Below, in pieces: positions 1 through 6,798 of a DNA stretch of 7,097 nt. The stretch comes from Acidimicrobiaceae bacterium (GTDB lineage Bacteria > Actinomycetota > Acidimicrobiia > Acidimicrobiales > Bog-793), in assembly GCA_027459565.1 (NCBI GenBank), contig DAIDIA010000290.1:1-7097 (forward strand), written 5' to 3'. Each line of letters begins with the position of its first letter. Positions within the stretch are counted from its first letter, which is position 1. A program made the position numbers and the translations under genes. Below the pieces are notes generated by a model that was not told where the DNA came from, made no database searches, and was given only the letters and a program-made list of their open reading frames with translations.

Positions 1-58
1 ATTGAGTGCTGTCGCGAGATGGTCACCCTCTCGCTGACGGTCGTCAGAGGTCCTCGAG

Positions 59-82
59 CGCTCGGCCGGTTTTGGCCGAGCG
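59..82. terminator. Perfect 9-bp hairpin, possible terminator of an upstream gene
   Basis: CGCTCGGCC (59-67) and GGCCGAGCG (74-82) are exact reverse complements around a 6-base loop, GGTTTT. The stem is strong, but no T-run follows on either side, so it is not a classical intrinsic terminator. It could be a U-less terminator for a gene to the left or a structural element in the etfD leader. The structure is seen directly; the role is inferred. Confidence 0.35.
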
Positions 83-150
83 GGTCGGTCGAACGATGAA
101 AGCCGGCAATGGCGCGAAGCGCTCTGGCGACTATCGTTTCCACAGCCAGC

Positions 151-162
151 GGAACGTGTTCC
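151..162. promoter_or_regulatory. Putative operator: inverted repeat GGAAC-N2-GTTCC
   Basis: GGAAC (151-155) and GTTCC (158-162) form an exact dyad with a 2-base spacer, ending 54 bases before the etfD start. The core AACnnGTT matches my recollection of the KstR (TetR family) operator core from mycobacteria, although the outer bases differ from the usual TnnAACnnGTTnnA. I saw no second copy in the window. A TetR-type repressor of lipid catabolism acting here would fit the electron-transfer genes downstream, but this is inference. Confidence 0.35.
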
Positions 163-205
163 CGATGGTATGGCTAGGAAGACTGCGCGGCGATCCTCGC
201 CTCGC

Positions 206-212
206 GAGGAGG
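206..212 (+). promoter_or_regulatory. Ribosome binding site of etfD
   Basis: GAGGAGG lies 4 bases before the ATG at 217 and is the best Shine-Dalgarno match in the window, so it fixes the etfD start. Bases 204-210 can also pair with 194-200 (TCCTCGC / GCGAGGA, 3-base loop), which would partly hide the site. Confidence 0.75.
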
Positions 213-216
213 CAGC

Positions 217-2256
217 ATGCTCTCTAGGTATCCGATCGGTCTGGGTGCGACGCTCGTTGCGCTCGCGATCGTCGGACGGCGTTTTGTCCTCCTCGGCCGT
301 CTTTTCGGATCCGGACAGCCTGCACCTGGCCGTCGGCTGTCTTTTCGAAGGGCGCGACGCGAGTTCGTCGAGGTCTTTGGACAGAGTCGGCTCTTGCGCT
401 GGAGCGTTCCGGGTTTCGCCCACGCGTTCACCTTCTGGGGCTTCGTGGTACTGCTCCTGACCGTGATCGAGGCGTGGGGAGGGTTGTTCTCCCGGACCTT
501 CGCCATCCCTGCGATCGGTCACGCGCCGTTCGTCGGTTTTGTCGAGGACCTCTTCTCGGCGCTCGTTCTCGTCGGACTCCTCATGTTCGCGGTCATGCGC
601 ATCGGCCAGGCACCGAAACGGCGAGGGCGCGAATCGCGGTTCTTTGGTTCACACACCCGCGCGGCGTGGGTCGTCCTCGGGATGATCGCGCTCGTGATCC
701 TGACGCTTGTGATGTATCGCGGGGCACAGGCGAACACCGGTGACCTTCCCTACGGGTCATGGGCCTTCGTCTCGCATCTCGTTGGGCGCGCGCTCCGGCC
801 ACTGGGTCTGGGAACGAACCGGGTCCTCGAGACAGTCTTCATCGATGCGAACGTCGTCGTCATCAGCGGATTCCTGGTGCTCGTTGCCTACTCGAAGCAT
901 CTCCACATCTTCCTCGCCCCCGTGAACATCGCGTTCTCCCGTGATCGCCGTCTCGGTGGTCTTGGAACGACACCCGATCTCGAGCTCGCGCTCGCCGAGG
1001 AACGGGCACTCGGTGTGGGAGCGATCGAGCAGTTCTCCTGGAAGCAACTTCTCGACCTCGGCACGTGCACCGAGTGCGGGAGGTGCCAGAGCCAGTGTCC
1101 CGCGTGGGCGACTGGCAAGCCCCTCTCGCCGAAGCTGTTGATCATGGACCTTCGCGATGAGCTGTATCGCTCGAAGGAGCGTCTTGTCGACAAGAGGACC
1201 GATCCCGCGGACTTGGTGAACACGCATGCCCTCGTGCCGGGTGTCATCGACCCCGATGTGCTCTGGGCCTGCACGACCTGTGGGGCGTGTGTCGAGGAAT
1301 GCCCGGTCGATATCGAGCACGTCGATGCGATCATCGATATGCGGCGCCATCAGGTGCTCGAGGAGTCCGAGTTCCCGAGCGAGGCGGGAGCGATGATGCG
1401 CAATATCGAGAACCGGGGGGACCCATGGGGTCTTGGCACATCACAGCGTCTCGTCTGGACCGAGTCTCTGGATTTTGAGATTCCCGTCGTCATGGATCAG
1501 ATCGATGACGACATCGAATACCTCTTCTGGGTCGGCTGTTCGGGTGCGCTCGATGAGCGGGCGCGTGCGACGACGCAGGCGACGGCGAAGCTCTTGCATG
1601 TTGCGGGGGTGAAATTCGCCATTCTCGGCAAGCGCGAGAGCTGCACCGGCGATCCCGCGCGTCGGATCGGCAACGAGTATCTCTATCAGACGCAGGCGCG
1701 CCAGAACATCGCGACGATGAACGAGGCGCGCGTGCGCAAGATCGTTGCCTCGTGCCCGCATTGTTTCAACACCCTTGCCAATGAATACCCCGCACTCGGC
1801 GGTAATTTCGAGGTCGTTCACCACTCGGAGCTGCTCGCGCATCTCGTCGCGACGGGACGTATCGTCCCGGGTGCAATCGACAAGCGGGTGACGTTTCACG
1901 ATCCGTGCTATCTCGGACGACATAACCGCGTCTTCGACGATCCAAGGTCGGTGCTCTCGGCTCTCGAGGGCGTTGATCTCGTCGAGATGGATCGATCCAG
2001 GGAGAAGAGCTTCTGCTGTGGCGCGGGGGGCGCGCGCATGTGGCTTGAGGAGGACATCGGCACGCGGATCAATATCGGGCGTACCAAGGAGGCCGTCTCC
2101 ACCGGTGCATCAGCGATCGCAACCGCGTGTCCCTTCTGCAAGGTGATGATCGACGACGGTGTAAAGTCAGAGGGCAAGATGGACGACGTTGAGGTGCTCG
2201 ATATCGCCCAGCTACTTGAACGGTCTCTGCGCCACGCAGAACCACAGGACGTCTAG
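217..2256 (+). CDS. etfD: Membrane Fe-S oxidoreductase, ETF:menaquinone reductase (EtfD/FadF family)
   Basis: Predicted to take electrons from reduced electron transfer flavoprotein and pass them to menaquinone in the cytoplasmic membrane. The 679-residue protein starts with about five membrane segments (roughly 6-20, 71-91, 110-129, 149-167 and 212-233) resembling the NarI-like haem b domain. His69, His102, His228 and His230 are possible haem ligands. Two [4Fe-4S] ferredoxin motifs follow: Cys284/287/290/294 and Cys352/355/358/362. Two cysteine-rich CCG domains come next. The first has Cys441, Cys476 (ESCTGDPARR) and Cys513/516. The second has Cys564, Cys600-Cys601-Gly602 and Cys638/641. The CTGDPARR and GNEYLYQ signatures are ones I know from FadF/EtfD proteins. 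Its length is close to Bacillus FadF and shorter than mycobacterial EtfD. The start is chosen by the strong ribosome site at 206-212. The gene heads an operon with etfB and etfA, which strongly supports the assignment. A general heterodisulfide-reductase-like role is the less likely alternative. Confidence 0.92.
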   Translation: MLSRYPIGLGATLVALAIVGRRFVLLGRLFGSGQPAPGRRLSFRRARREFVEVFGQSRLLRWSVPGFAHAFTFWGFVVLLLTVIEAWGGLFSRTFAIPAIGHAPFVGFVEDLFSALVLVGLLMFAVMRIGQAPKRRGRESRFFGSHTRAAWVVLGMIALVILTLVMYRGAQANTGDLPYGSWAFVSHLVGRALRPLGLGTNRVLETVFIDANVVVISGFLVLVAYSKHLHIFLAPVNIAFSRDRRLGGLGTTPDLELALAEERALGVGAIEQFSWKQLLDLGTCTECGRCQSQCPAWATGKPLSPKLLIMDLRDELYRSKERLVDKRTDPADLVNTHALVPGVIDPDVLWACTTCGACVEECPVDIEHVDAIIDMRRHQVLEESEFPSEAGAMMRNIENRGDPWGLGTSQRLVWTESLDFEIPVVMDQIDDDIEYLFWVGCSGALDERARATTQATAKLLHVAGVKFAILGKRESCTGDPARRIGNEYLYQTQARQNIATMNEARVRKIVASCPHCFNTLANEYPALGGNFEVVHHSELLAHLVATGRIVPGAIDKRVTFHDPCYLGRHNRVFDDPRSVLSALEGVDLVEMDRSREKSFCCGAGGARMWLEEDIGTRINIGRTKEAVSTGASAIATACPFCKVMIDDGVKSEGKMDDVEVLDIAQLLERSLRHAEPQDV

Positions 2257-2332
2257 CGGTTTCGTCTTCGTCCGCCAAGGTCCCCTGTGCCCATGACGTC
2301 TCCTTCCCCTACGAGGTCCCAGGTCAATCCAT

Positions 2333-3124
2333 ATGAATGTCGCCGTTTGTGTAAAGCAGATTCCCAGCGCAGAGACGCCCTTGGCCTTCGATCCAACCTC
2401 GAAGACACTCGTTCGCACGGGTCCGCTGGTGCTCGACGAATCCGACAGTTTCAGTGTCGAGATGGCACTGCGCCTCGTGGAGCAGTCGGGCGGCGGAGAC
2501 GTGACCTTGATCTCCGTCGTTCCCGATGGCGAGACCCAAGGGCTGCGAACGGCGCTGGCGATGGGCGCAGCCCGCGCCGTGCTCGTGTCGGATCCGCTGC
2601 TCTCCGGGCTTGACGCGCTGGGGACGGCCAAGGTCCTCGCGGCGATGGTCCGGCGTCTCGACGCCGATCTCGTGCTTGCGGGCACCGAGTCGAGCGATGG
2701 ATATACCGGCACGGTTCCCGTGCAGATGGCCGAGCTCCTCAACTATCCCGCGGTCAGTTTTGTCCGTCACGTGGAGATCTCGGGTGACCATCTCGTCACC
2801 GAACGCCAGACCGAGGAGGGTTTCGAGGAGGTGACCTGTCCACTTCCCGCAGTCGTCTCGGTTACCGCAGGCGTCGTCGAGGTGCGGTACCCATCGTTCA
2901 AGGGAATCATGGCGGCGAAGTCGAAGCCTGTCGAGGTGCTGACGGTAGCGGATCTCGGACTCGAAGCCGATTCGCTCGGCATTGCCGGTGCGCGTCAGGA
3001 GGTCATCGCGCTTGAACAGGCAGAGTTGCGCCCATCGGGCGAGATCATCACCGACTCAGGAGATGCCTTCGAAACCATTGTCGAACGTCTCGTTTCGTGG
3101 AACATCATCTCGGAGCATCAATGA
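2333..3124 (+). CDS. etfB: Electron transfer flavoprotein, beta subunit
   Basis: Small subunit of the soluble ETF heterodimer, which accepts electrons from acyl-CoA dehydrogenases. It binds AMP and carries the loop that docks on partner dehydrogenases. The 263 residues match the family from end to end. The start MNVAVCVKQIP is typical. LAMGAARAVLVSD is the conserved nucleotide-fold stretch, D122-GYTG corresponds to the usual DGDTG motif, and RYPSFKGIMAAKSKP (185-199) is the EtfB signature and recognition loop. Phe189 stands where many EtfB proteins, including the human one, have the docking Leu; I recall actinobacterial homologues also having Phe. The gene begins 76 bases after etfD with only a weak Shine-Dalgarno (AGGT at 2321-2324). 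Its stop overlaps the etfA start (ATGA), so the two subunits are probably translated in step. This looks like a conventional catabolic ETF rather than a bifurcating one, though that cannot be settled from sequence alone. Confidence 0.96.
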   Translation: MNVAVCVKQIPSAETPLAFDPTSKTLVRTGPLVLDESDSFSVEMALRLVEQSGGGDVTLISVVPDGETQGLRTALAMGAARAVLVSDPLLSGLDALGTAKVLAAMVRRLDADLVLAGTESSDGYTGTVPVQMAELLNYPAVSFVRHVEISGDHLVTERQTEEGFEEVTCPLPAVVSVTAGVVEVRYPSFKGIMAAKSKPVEVLTVADLGLEADSLGIAGARQEVIALEQAELRPSGEIITDSGDAFETIVERLVSWNIISEHQ

Positions 3125-4104
3125 AGACGATCTGGATTCTCGCTGAGGCCCGGAATGGACGCATACTCCCCGTCGCAGAGGAGCTCGCTGGCGCGGCGCG
3201 ACAGCTGGCATCGACAGTCGAGGCGGTTGGCTGGGGTGGCGCGGAAGCGGTCGACTTCGCGACGCTCGGCACCTACGATGTCTCCCGTGTCTTTCGGGTC
3301 GGCGATCTCGGTGACTCGCTCGTCGGTCCGCGCGTCGCTGCTGCAGTCGGCGAGATGCTCGAGTCCCATCCGAAGCCAGACGCGATTCTTGTCGGTGCGA
3401 CCTATGACGGACGAGATGTTGCGGCGCGGCTCTCGGCCAAGATCGATGTTCCGGTCCTCACGAACGTCATCGATCTCAACGAGATCGATGACGCGCTCGT
3501 CAGTACCCACGCGGTGTTCGGAGGGACGGTGAACGCGACGGCGCGATTCACAGGTTCGGGACCCGGCATCTTTGTCGTGCGACCAAAGTCGTTCGAGCGC
3601 GGGGATACGGGTGGGGCAGCTGCTGAGGTCGTCGACATCGTTGCAGCGGATCCGGGTCCATCGGATGGGGCGAGAGTTGTCAGTCGTCACGTGCTGACCC
3701 AGGATGGTCCGAGTCTCGACTCGGCAGAGGTCGTCGTCGCCGGTGGTCGAGGGCTCGGGTCCAAGGAGAACTACCGCCTCATCGAAGAGCTGGCGCACTT
3801 GGTGCATGGCGCACCGGGCGCGTCGCGCGCGATTGTCGATGCGGGATGGGTGCCCTACTCCCACCAGGTTGGTCAGACGGGGAAGACCGTCAAGCCCGAG
3901 GTCTACCTTGCATTCGGGATCTCCGGCGCGACGCAGCACCTCGTGGGAATGAAAGATGCCAAGCACATCATCGCGGTCGACCGAGACCCGTCAGCTCCGA
4001 TCTTCAGAGTCGCCGATCTCGGTGTGGTCGGGGACCTCGCCCAGGTTCTGCCGAAGTTGATCGAGGCGCTCCGCGCACGGGGTTCGCACGAATCGACGAA
4101 CTAG
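3121..4104 (+). CDS. etfA: Electron transfer flavoprotein, alpha subunit (FAD-binding)
   Basis: Large ETF subunit, which holds the redox-active FAD and hands electrons to the membrane quinone reductase, here most likely EtfD. The 327-residue protein has an N-terminal alpha/beta domain starting MKTIWILAE, then the C-terminal FAD domain. Visible FAD-site elements are VVAGGRGLGSKENY, SRAIVDAGWVPYSHQ, the QVGQTGK loop (249-255) and the family signature YLAFGISGATQH (262-273), followed by IIAVDRDPSAPIF. Ser268 and His273 sit in positions that normally contact the flavin. The start at 3121 is preferred over a possible start at 3097: it gives the standard N-terminus, has GGAG at 3112-3115, and overlaps the etfB stop in an ATGA junction typical of coupled subunits. 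It ends 16 bases from the convergent meaB stop. Confidence 0.96.
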   Translation: MKTIWILAEARNGRILPVAEELAGAARQLASTVEAVGWGGAEAVDFATLGTYDVSRVFRVGDLGDSLVGPRVAAAVGEMLESHPKPDAILVGATYDGRDVAARLSAKIDVPVLTNVIDLNEIDDALVSTHAVFGGTVNATARFTGSGPGIFVVRPKSFERGDTGGAAAEVVDIVAADPGPSDGARVVSRHVLTQDGPSLDSAEVVVAGGRGLGSKENYRLIEELAHLVHGAPGASRAIVDAGWVPYSHQVGQTGKTVKPEVYLAFGISGATQHLVGMKDAKHIIAVDRDPSAPIFRVADLGVVGDLAQVLPKLIEALRARGSHESTN

Positions 4105-4107
4105 TCG

Positions 4108-4145
4108 GGAGCTTGCATCGTTAGAGGTCGCGGGCAAGAGGCTCC
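4108..4145. terminator. Possible bidirectional hairpin at the etfA/meaB convergence
   Basis: GGAGC+TTGC (4108-4116) can pair with GCAA+GCTCC (4134-4137 and 4141-4145), giving nine base pairs with a 3-base bulge and a 17-base loop. It spans both stop codons, where a shared terminator would be expected, and folds from either strand. There is no T-run on either side and the loop is long, so support is weak. Confidence 0.25.
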
Positions 4146-5128
4146 GGTGGCGTCGCATGCTGATCCACGATGCGATTGATCACCGAGTCCGCAGCCTCCC
4201 ACGGGTCGATCTCGCGGGCGACCAGCGATGCGCGGAGCTCCTCCGGAGTCTTCGCGAAGAGGGCGCGTACCTCGTGGTCAAGACGGGCACGGACAATCGC
4301 CTCGGTCTCCTGGACCAGTCGATCTCCACGGAATCTTTCGATTCCGCCGCCGGACTCCATCCAGGCTCGATGACGGTCCGTTGCGTCGAGGATCTCGGTG
4401 ATCCCCTCGCGCGCGATGGCGGTCGCGGGGATGACCGGCGGGCGCCAATCCTGGTCGGAGGAGTTTCGCGCGTCCAACATCGACTCGAGGTCGGCCCGGG
4501 TCGCATCCGCCCCCGGTCGATCCGACTTGTTCAGTACAAACAGATCGGCAATCTCGAGCAGGCCCGCTTTCGCCGCCTGAACGTCATCGCCCCATCCGGG
4601 ATTGACGACAACGATCGTGGTATCGACGAACCGGGCGATATCGAGCTCGACCTGACCGACACCGACGGTCTCGATGATCATCACATCGAAGTTCGCTGCA
4701 CCGATCAGGCGCATCGCCTCAGGTGCAGCGAGCGCAAGTCCCCCGACATGTCCACGGCTCGCCATCGACCGGACGAAGACCCCTGCGTCAAGGGTGTGAC
4801 CGAGCATGCGGACACGATCGCCAAGGATCGCGCCGCCCGACTTTGGCGAGGAGGGATCAATCGCAAGCACCGCGACCCTGGCCGATCGGGCACGCAGCTG
4901 CGCCACCAGGAGGTCGGTGAGCGTCGACTTCCCCGCGCCAGGGGCTCCGGTGATTCCAATCGCATACGCGTGGCCGGGATTCGCGCGCACGAGGTCAGCG
5001 ACCTCCCGGGCGCGCGGCCCTCCGGATTCAACGATGCTGAGCAGCTGACCAAGGGCCGCAGCGTGGCCCTTTCGCGCGCTCGCGAAGAGGGGTGCGATGG
5101 GTCTTGACAGACGGCTCACGGCGACCAC
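4121..5128 (-). CDS. meaB: MeaB/ArgK-family GTPase, chaperone of B12-dependent acyl-CoA mutase
   Basis: G3E-type P-loop GTPase that guards adenosylcobalamin mutases: it gates cofactor loading and helps prevent or reverse inactivation. The 335 residues fit the family length. Visible motifs are the P-loop GAPGAGKST (61-69), the MeaB-specific DPSSPKSGGAILGDRVRM (91-108), ETVGVGQ (153-159), NPGWGDDVQAAKAG (176-189) and the guanine-specificity motif NKSD (200-203). The C-terminal helices match the dimerisation arm of the family. The start is a GTG at 5128 without an evident Shine-Dalgarno; a second in-frame GTG at 5119 is a possible alternative. The gene lies 42 bases after the CoA-transferase gene in the same direction with no clear terminator between, so it probably belongs to the mutase operon. 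Older databases may call this family ArgK or LAO/AO transport ATPase; the mutase context makes the chaperone role much more likely. Confidence 0.95.
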   Translation of the reverse strand: MVAVSRLSRPIAPLFASARKGHAAALGQLLSIVESGGPRAREVADLVRANPGHAYAIGITGAPGAGKSTLTDLLVAQLRARSARVAVLAIDPSSPKSGGAILGDRVRMLGHTLDAGVFVRSMASRGHVGGLALAAPEAMRLIGAANFDVMIIETVGVGQVELDIARFVDTTIVVVNPGWGDDVQAAKAGLLEIADLFVLNKSDRPGADATRADLESMLDARNSSDQDWRPPVIPATAIAREGITEILDATDRHRAWMESGGGIERFRGDRLVQETEAIVRARLDHEVRALFAKTPEELRASLVAREIDPWEAADSVINRIVDQHATPPEPLARDL

Positions 5129-5170
5129 GCTACGAAGTCTGACCGGCGCATCTGCATCGACCTCGGCAGG

Positions 5171-6400
5171 CTAGTGCGCGCGATCCGAGGCATCGATGAT
5201 GCTTCCCGAGGCCACGAGCTCGTCGATGCGTTCGCTCGCGTATCCGATCTCCGCGAGAATCTGGCGTGTGTCGGTCCCGAACCGCGGAGCCGGTGTACTC
5301 GGACCGGCCCCCGCGAGGCTGGGAACGGGTCCGCGCACGTGTCGGTAGCCGCCGGTCGTGGAGCCATCGGTTGTCTCGATGAGTCCGCGGGCGATGACCT
5401 GTTCGTCGTGCAGCGCCTCCTCGAGGCTGTTCACTGGAGCGCAGGGAATTCCGTGACCGGCAAACAGTGCCACCCATTCATCTGAAGATCGCCTGGTGAA
5501 GTCTTCCGTGAGAATTCCGATGAGCTGGTCTCGGTGATCGAACCGGTCCGCATTCGAGCGAAATTCATGGCCTGAGAGACGACTGTCATCGAGTGCCTCG
5601 ACGAATCGCGTCCACATCGCGTCGTTGCCGATGAAGAGCGACATGTGGCCGTCGCGTGTCGCGAATGTCTGTGCCGGGACGATGGATGGGTGCGCTCCGT
5701 TCGCGATCCGTTGTGGCTCGTATCCGGTGTTGAGTTGCCAGGCCGCGAGGTACGACAACATCGACACCTGGACATCGAGGAGACCGAGATCGATGTGGCG
5801 GCCCCTCCCCGTTCGCACCCTCTCGACGAGCGCCGCGCTCACTGCAAGCGCAGCGGTCAGGCCACCGCTGTGGTCGACGTAGGAGATCCCAGCCTTTCCC
5901 GGTGGCCCGTCGGGCTCTCCGGTCATGCTCATCACGCCGGTCAGCGCCTGGATCGTGTAGTCGTAGCCGGGCCGTTTCGCATACGGTCCGGTCTCGCCAA
6001 ATCCGGTGATCGAACAGGTGATGATATTCGGGTTGACCACGACGAGTGATTCGTGATCAAGGCCCAGCTTCGCCATCACGCCGGGCCGGAAGTTGTCGAC
6101 GACAACCTCCGCGGAGCGGACGAGGTCGAGGACCACCGCCCGGCTCCCGGGATCGGCGAGGCGGACCCCGAACGAACGCTTGCCCCAGTTCAGCGACGAG
6201 AAGTACAGCGACTGCCCGTCATCGAGGAATGGGCCCAGTGACCGAGCCTCATCGAGTCGGTCAGAGTCCTCGACCTTGATCACCTCTGCCCCGAGCTCGC
6301 CGAGCACCATCGTCGCGTACGGCCCGGCGAGGAAGTGGCAGAGATCGATGATCCGTATGCCCGCGAGCGGACCCGGACCTGGCGTGGCACCGGTCTTCAT
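5171..6400 (-). CDS. CaiB/BaiF family (class III) acyl-CoA transferase
   Basis: Predicted to move CoA from a donor acyl-CoA to a free carboxylic acid through an aspartyl-CoA thioester, in the cytoplasm. The 409 residues match the usual family length. Conserved features are the N-terminal IIDLCHFLAGPYATMVLGELG (split here as 17-22 and 23-37) with AEVIKVE after it, VDNFRPGVMAKLGLD (101-115), ITGFGETGPY (131-140), PGYDYTIQALTG (144-155), TGEPDGPP (160-167) and TGRGRHIDLGLLD (197-209). Asp176 in ISYVDHSGG aligns with the catalytic Asp of formyl-CoA transferase and CaiB. HGIPCAPVNS (316-325) marks the C-terminal part. The ATG at 6400 overlaps the stop of the B12-binding subunit gene (ATGA) and has no strong ribosome site, so it is probably translated by coupling. 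The substrate is unknown. Given the neighbours, it may activate the acid that the mutase rearranges, or recycle CoA from a product. Confidence 0.93.
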   Translation of the reverse strand: MKTGATPGPGPLAGIRIIDLCHFLAGPYATMVLGELGAEVIKVEDSDRLDEARSLGPFLDDGQSLYFSSLNWGKRSFGVRLADPGSRAVVLDLVRSAEVVVDNFRPGVMAKLGLDHESLVVVNPNIITCSITGFGETGPYAKRPGYDYTIQALTGVMSMTGEPDGPPGKAGISYVDHSGGLTAALAVSAALVERVRTGRGRHIDLGLLDVQVSMLSYLAAWQLNTGYEPQRIANGAHPSIVPAQTFATRDGHMSLFIGNDAMWTRFVEALDDSRLSGHEFRSNADRFDHRDQLIGILTEDFTRRSSDEWVALFAGHGIPCAPVNSLEEALHDEQVIARGLIETTDGSTTGGYRHVRGPVPSLAGAGPSTPAPRFGTDTRQILAEIGYASERIDELVASGSIIDASDRAH

Positions 6401-6798
6401 CGGCGGGCGTCATCGTCGGCGAGCTGACGCAGTCCCTCGACGAGCACAGACAGGGGTGTTCCGGTGGGATAGACAGCGGCGGCCCCGATCGCAAGGAGTC
6501 TCTCCTGGTCCGACGGGGGAATGGTTCCGCCAACGACCACGGGAATATCTCCCGCCCCCACCTCTTTGAGTCCTTCGATGACCTTCGCTGTCAGCGAGAT
6601 ATGGGCACCACTCAGGATGGAGAGCCCAAGCACATCGACGTCCTCTTGCACCGCGACCGCGACGATCTCGTCGGTGCGCTGTCTGATGCCGGTGTAGATG
6701 ACCTCGAATCCGGCGTCGCGTAGCGCGTAGGCGACGAGTTTCGCGCCGCGGTCGTGTCCGTCAAGGCCGGGCTTCGCGATCAGGATCCGGGCCGGCAT
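6397..6798 (-). CDS. B12-binding small subunit of an acyl-CoA mutase
   Basis: Separate cobalamin-binding subunit of a methylmalonyl-CoA mutase-type enzyme. The 133 residues form one B12-binding Rossmann-like domain. The DxHxxG motif is Asp13-Gly14-His15-Asp16-Arg17-Gly18, with His15 the expected lower cobalt ligand (base-off/His-on). Ser60-x-Leu62 in LSILSGAH and Gly90-Gly91 in VVVGGTIPP complete the classic pattern. The start MPARILIAKPG at 6798 is chosen because its ATG overlaps the stop of the large-subunit gene (TGATG) and gives the normal domain boundary; an extension to 6870 would add 24 residues unlike the family. It is followed by the CoA-transferase with an ATGA overlap. Split mutases with this layout include isobutyryl-CoA and 2-hydroxyisobutyryl-CoA mutases and some methylmalonyl-CoA mutases. 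This subunit alone does not tell which. Confidence 0.93.
   Translation of the reverse strand: MPARILIAKPGLDGHDRGAKLVAYALRDAGFEVIYTGIRQRTDEIVAVAVQEDVDVLGLSILSGAHISLTAKVIEGLKEVGAGDIPVVVGGTIPPSDQERLLAIGAAAVYPTGTPLSVLVEGLRQLADDDARR

Larger units (their letters stand above)
1..216. other. Non-coding leader upstream of etfD
   Basis: I find no convincing gene in this stretch. The short open frames have no recognisable protein content. In the second forward frame a stop falls at 35-37, so the first bases could be the tail of a gene entering from the left, but the visible residues are too few to judge. The stretch is rich in inverted repeats: a perfect 9-bp hairpin at 59-82, a possible nested structure at 92-138, a compact dyad at 151-162 and a small hairpin at 194-210 beside the ribosome binding site. 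No clear -35/-10 promoter pair was found. TATCGT at 132-137 fits a loose actinobacterial -10 but has no -35 partner. Confidence 0.5.

Noticed and set aside
6..227. Small open frame of 73 codons in the leader
   Set aside because: Arg/Ser-rich composition, no Shine-Dalgarno, overlaps the etfD start and runs through the hairpins; it looks like a chance frame.
757..1350. Open frame of 197 codons on the - strand
   Set aside because: It is antisense to the middle of etfD and has no recognisable motifs.
2256..2275. GCGG...CCGC pairing after the etfD stop as a terminator
   Set aside because: Only four base pairs around a 12-base loop with no T-run; the downstream etfB most likely belongs to the same transcript.
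2248..2301. GACGTCT repeated at 2248-2254 and 2295-2301 around the etfD/etfB gap
   Set aside because: A 7-base repeat, one copy of which lies inside the etfD end, is expected by chance in this base composition.
3118..3966. Open frame of 282 codons on the - strand
   Set aside because: It is antisense to etfA, is Arg-rich with no family resemblance, and has no supporting start signal.
4157..5107. Long open frame of 316 codons on the + strand
   Set aside because: It lies antisense to meaB, whose motifs are unmistakable. The translated frame has no recognisable domain and is an effect of high GC content.
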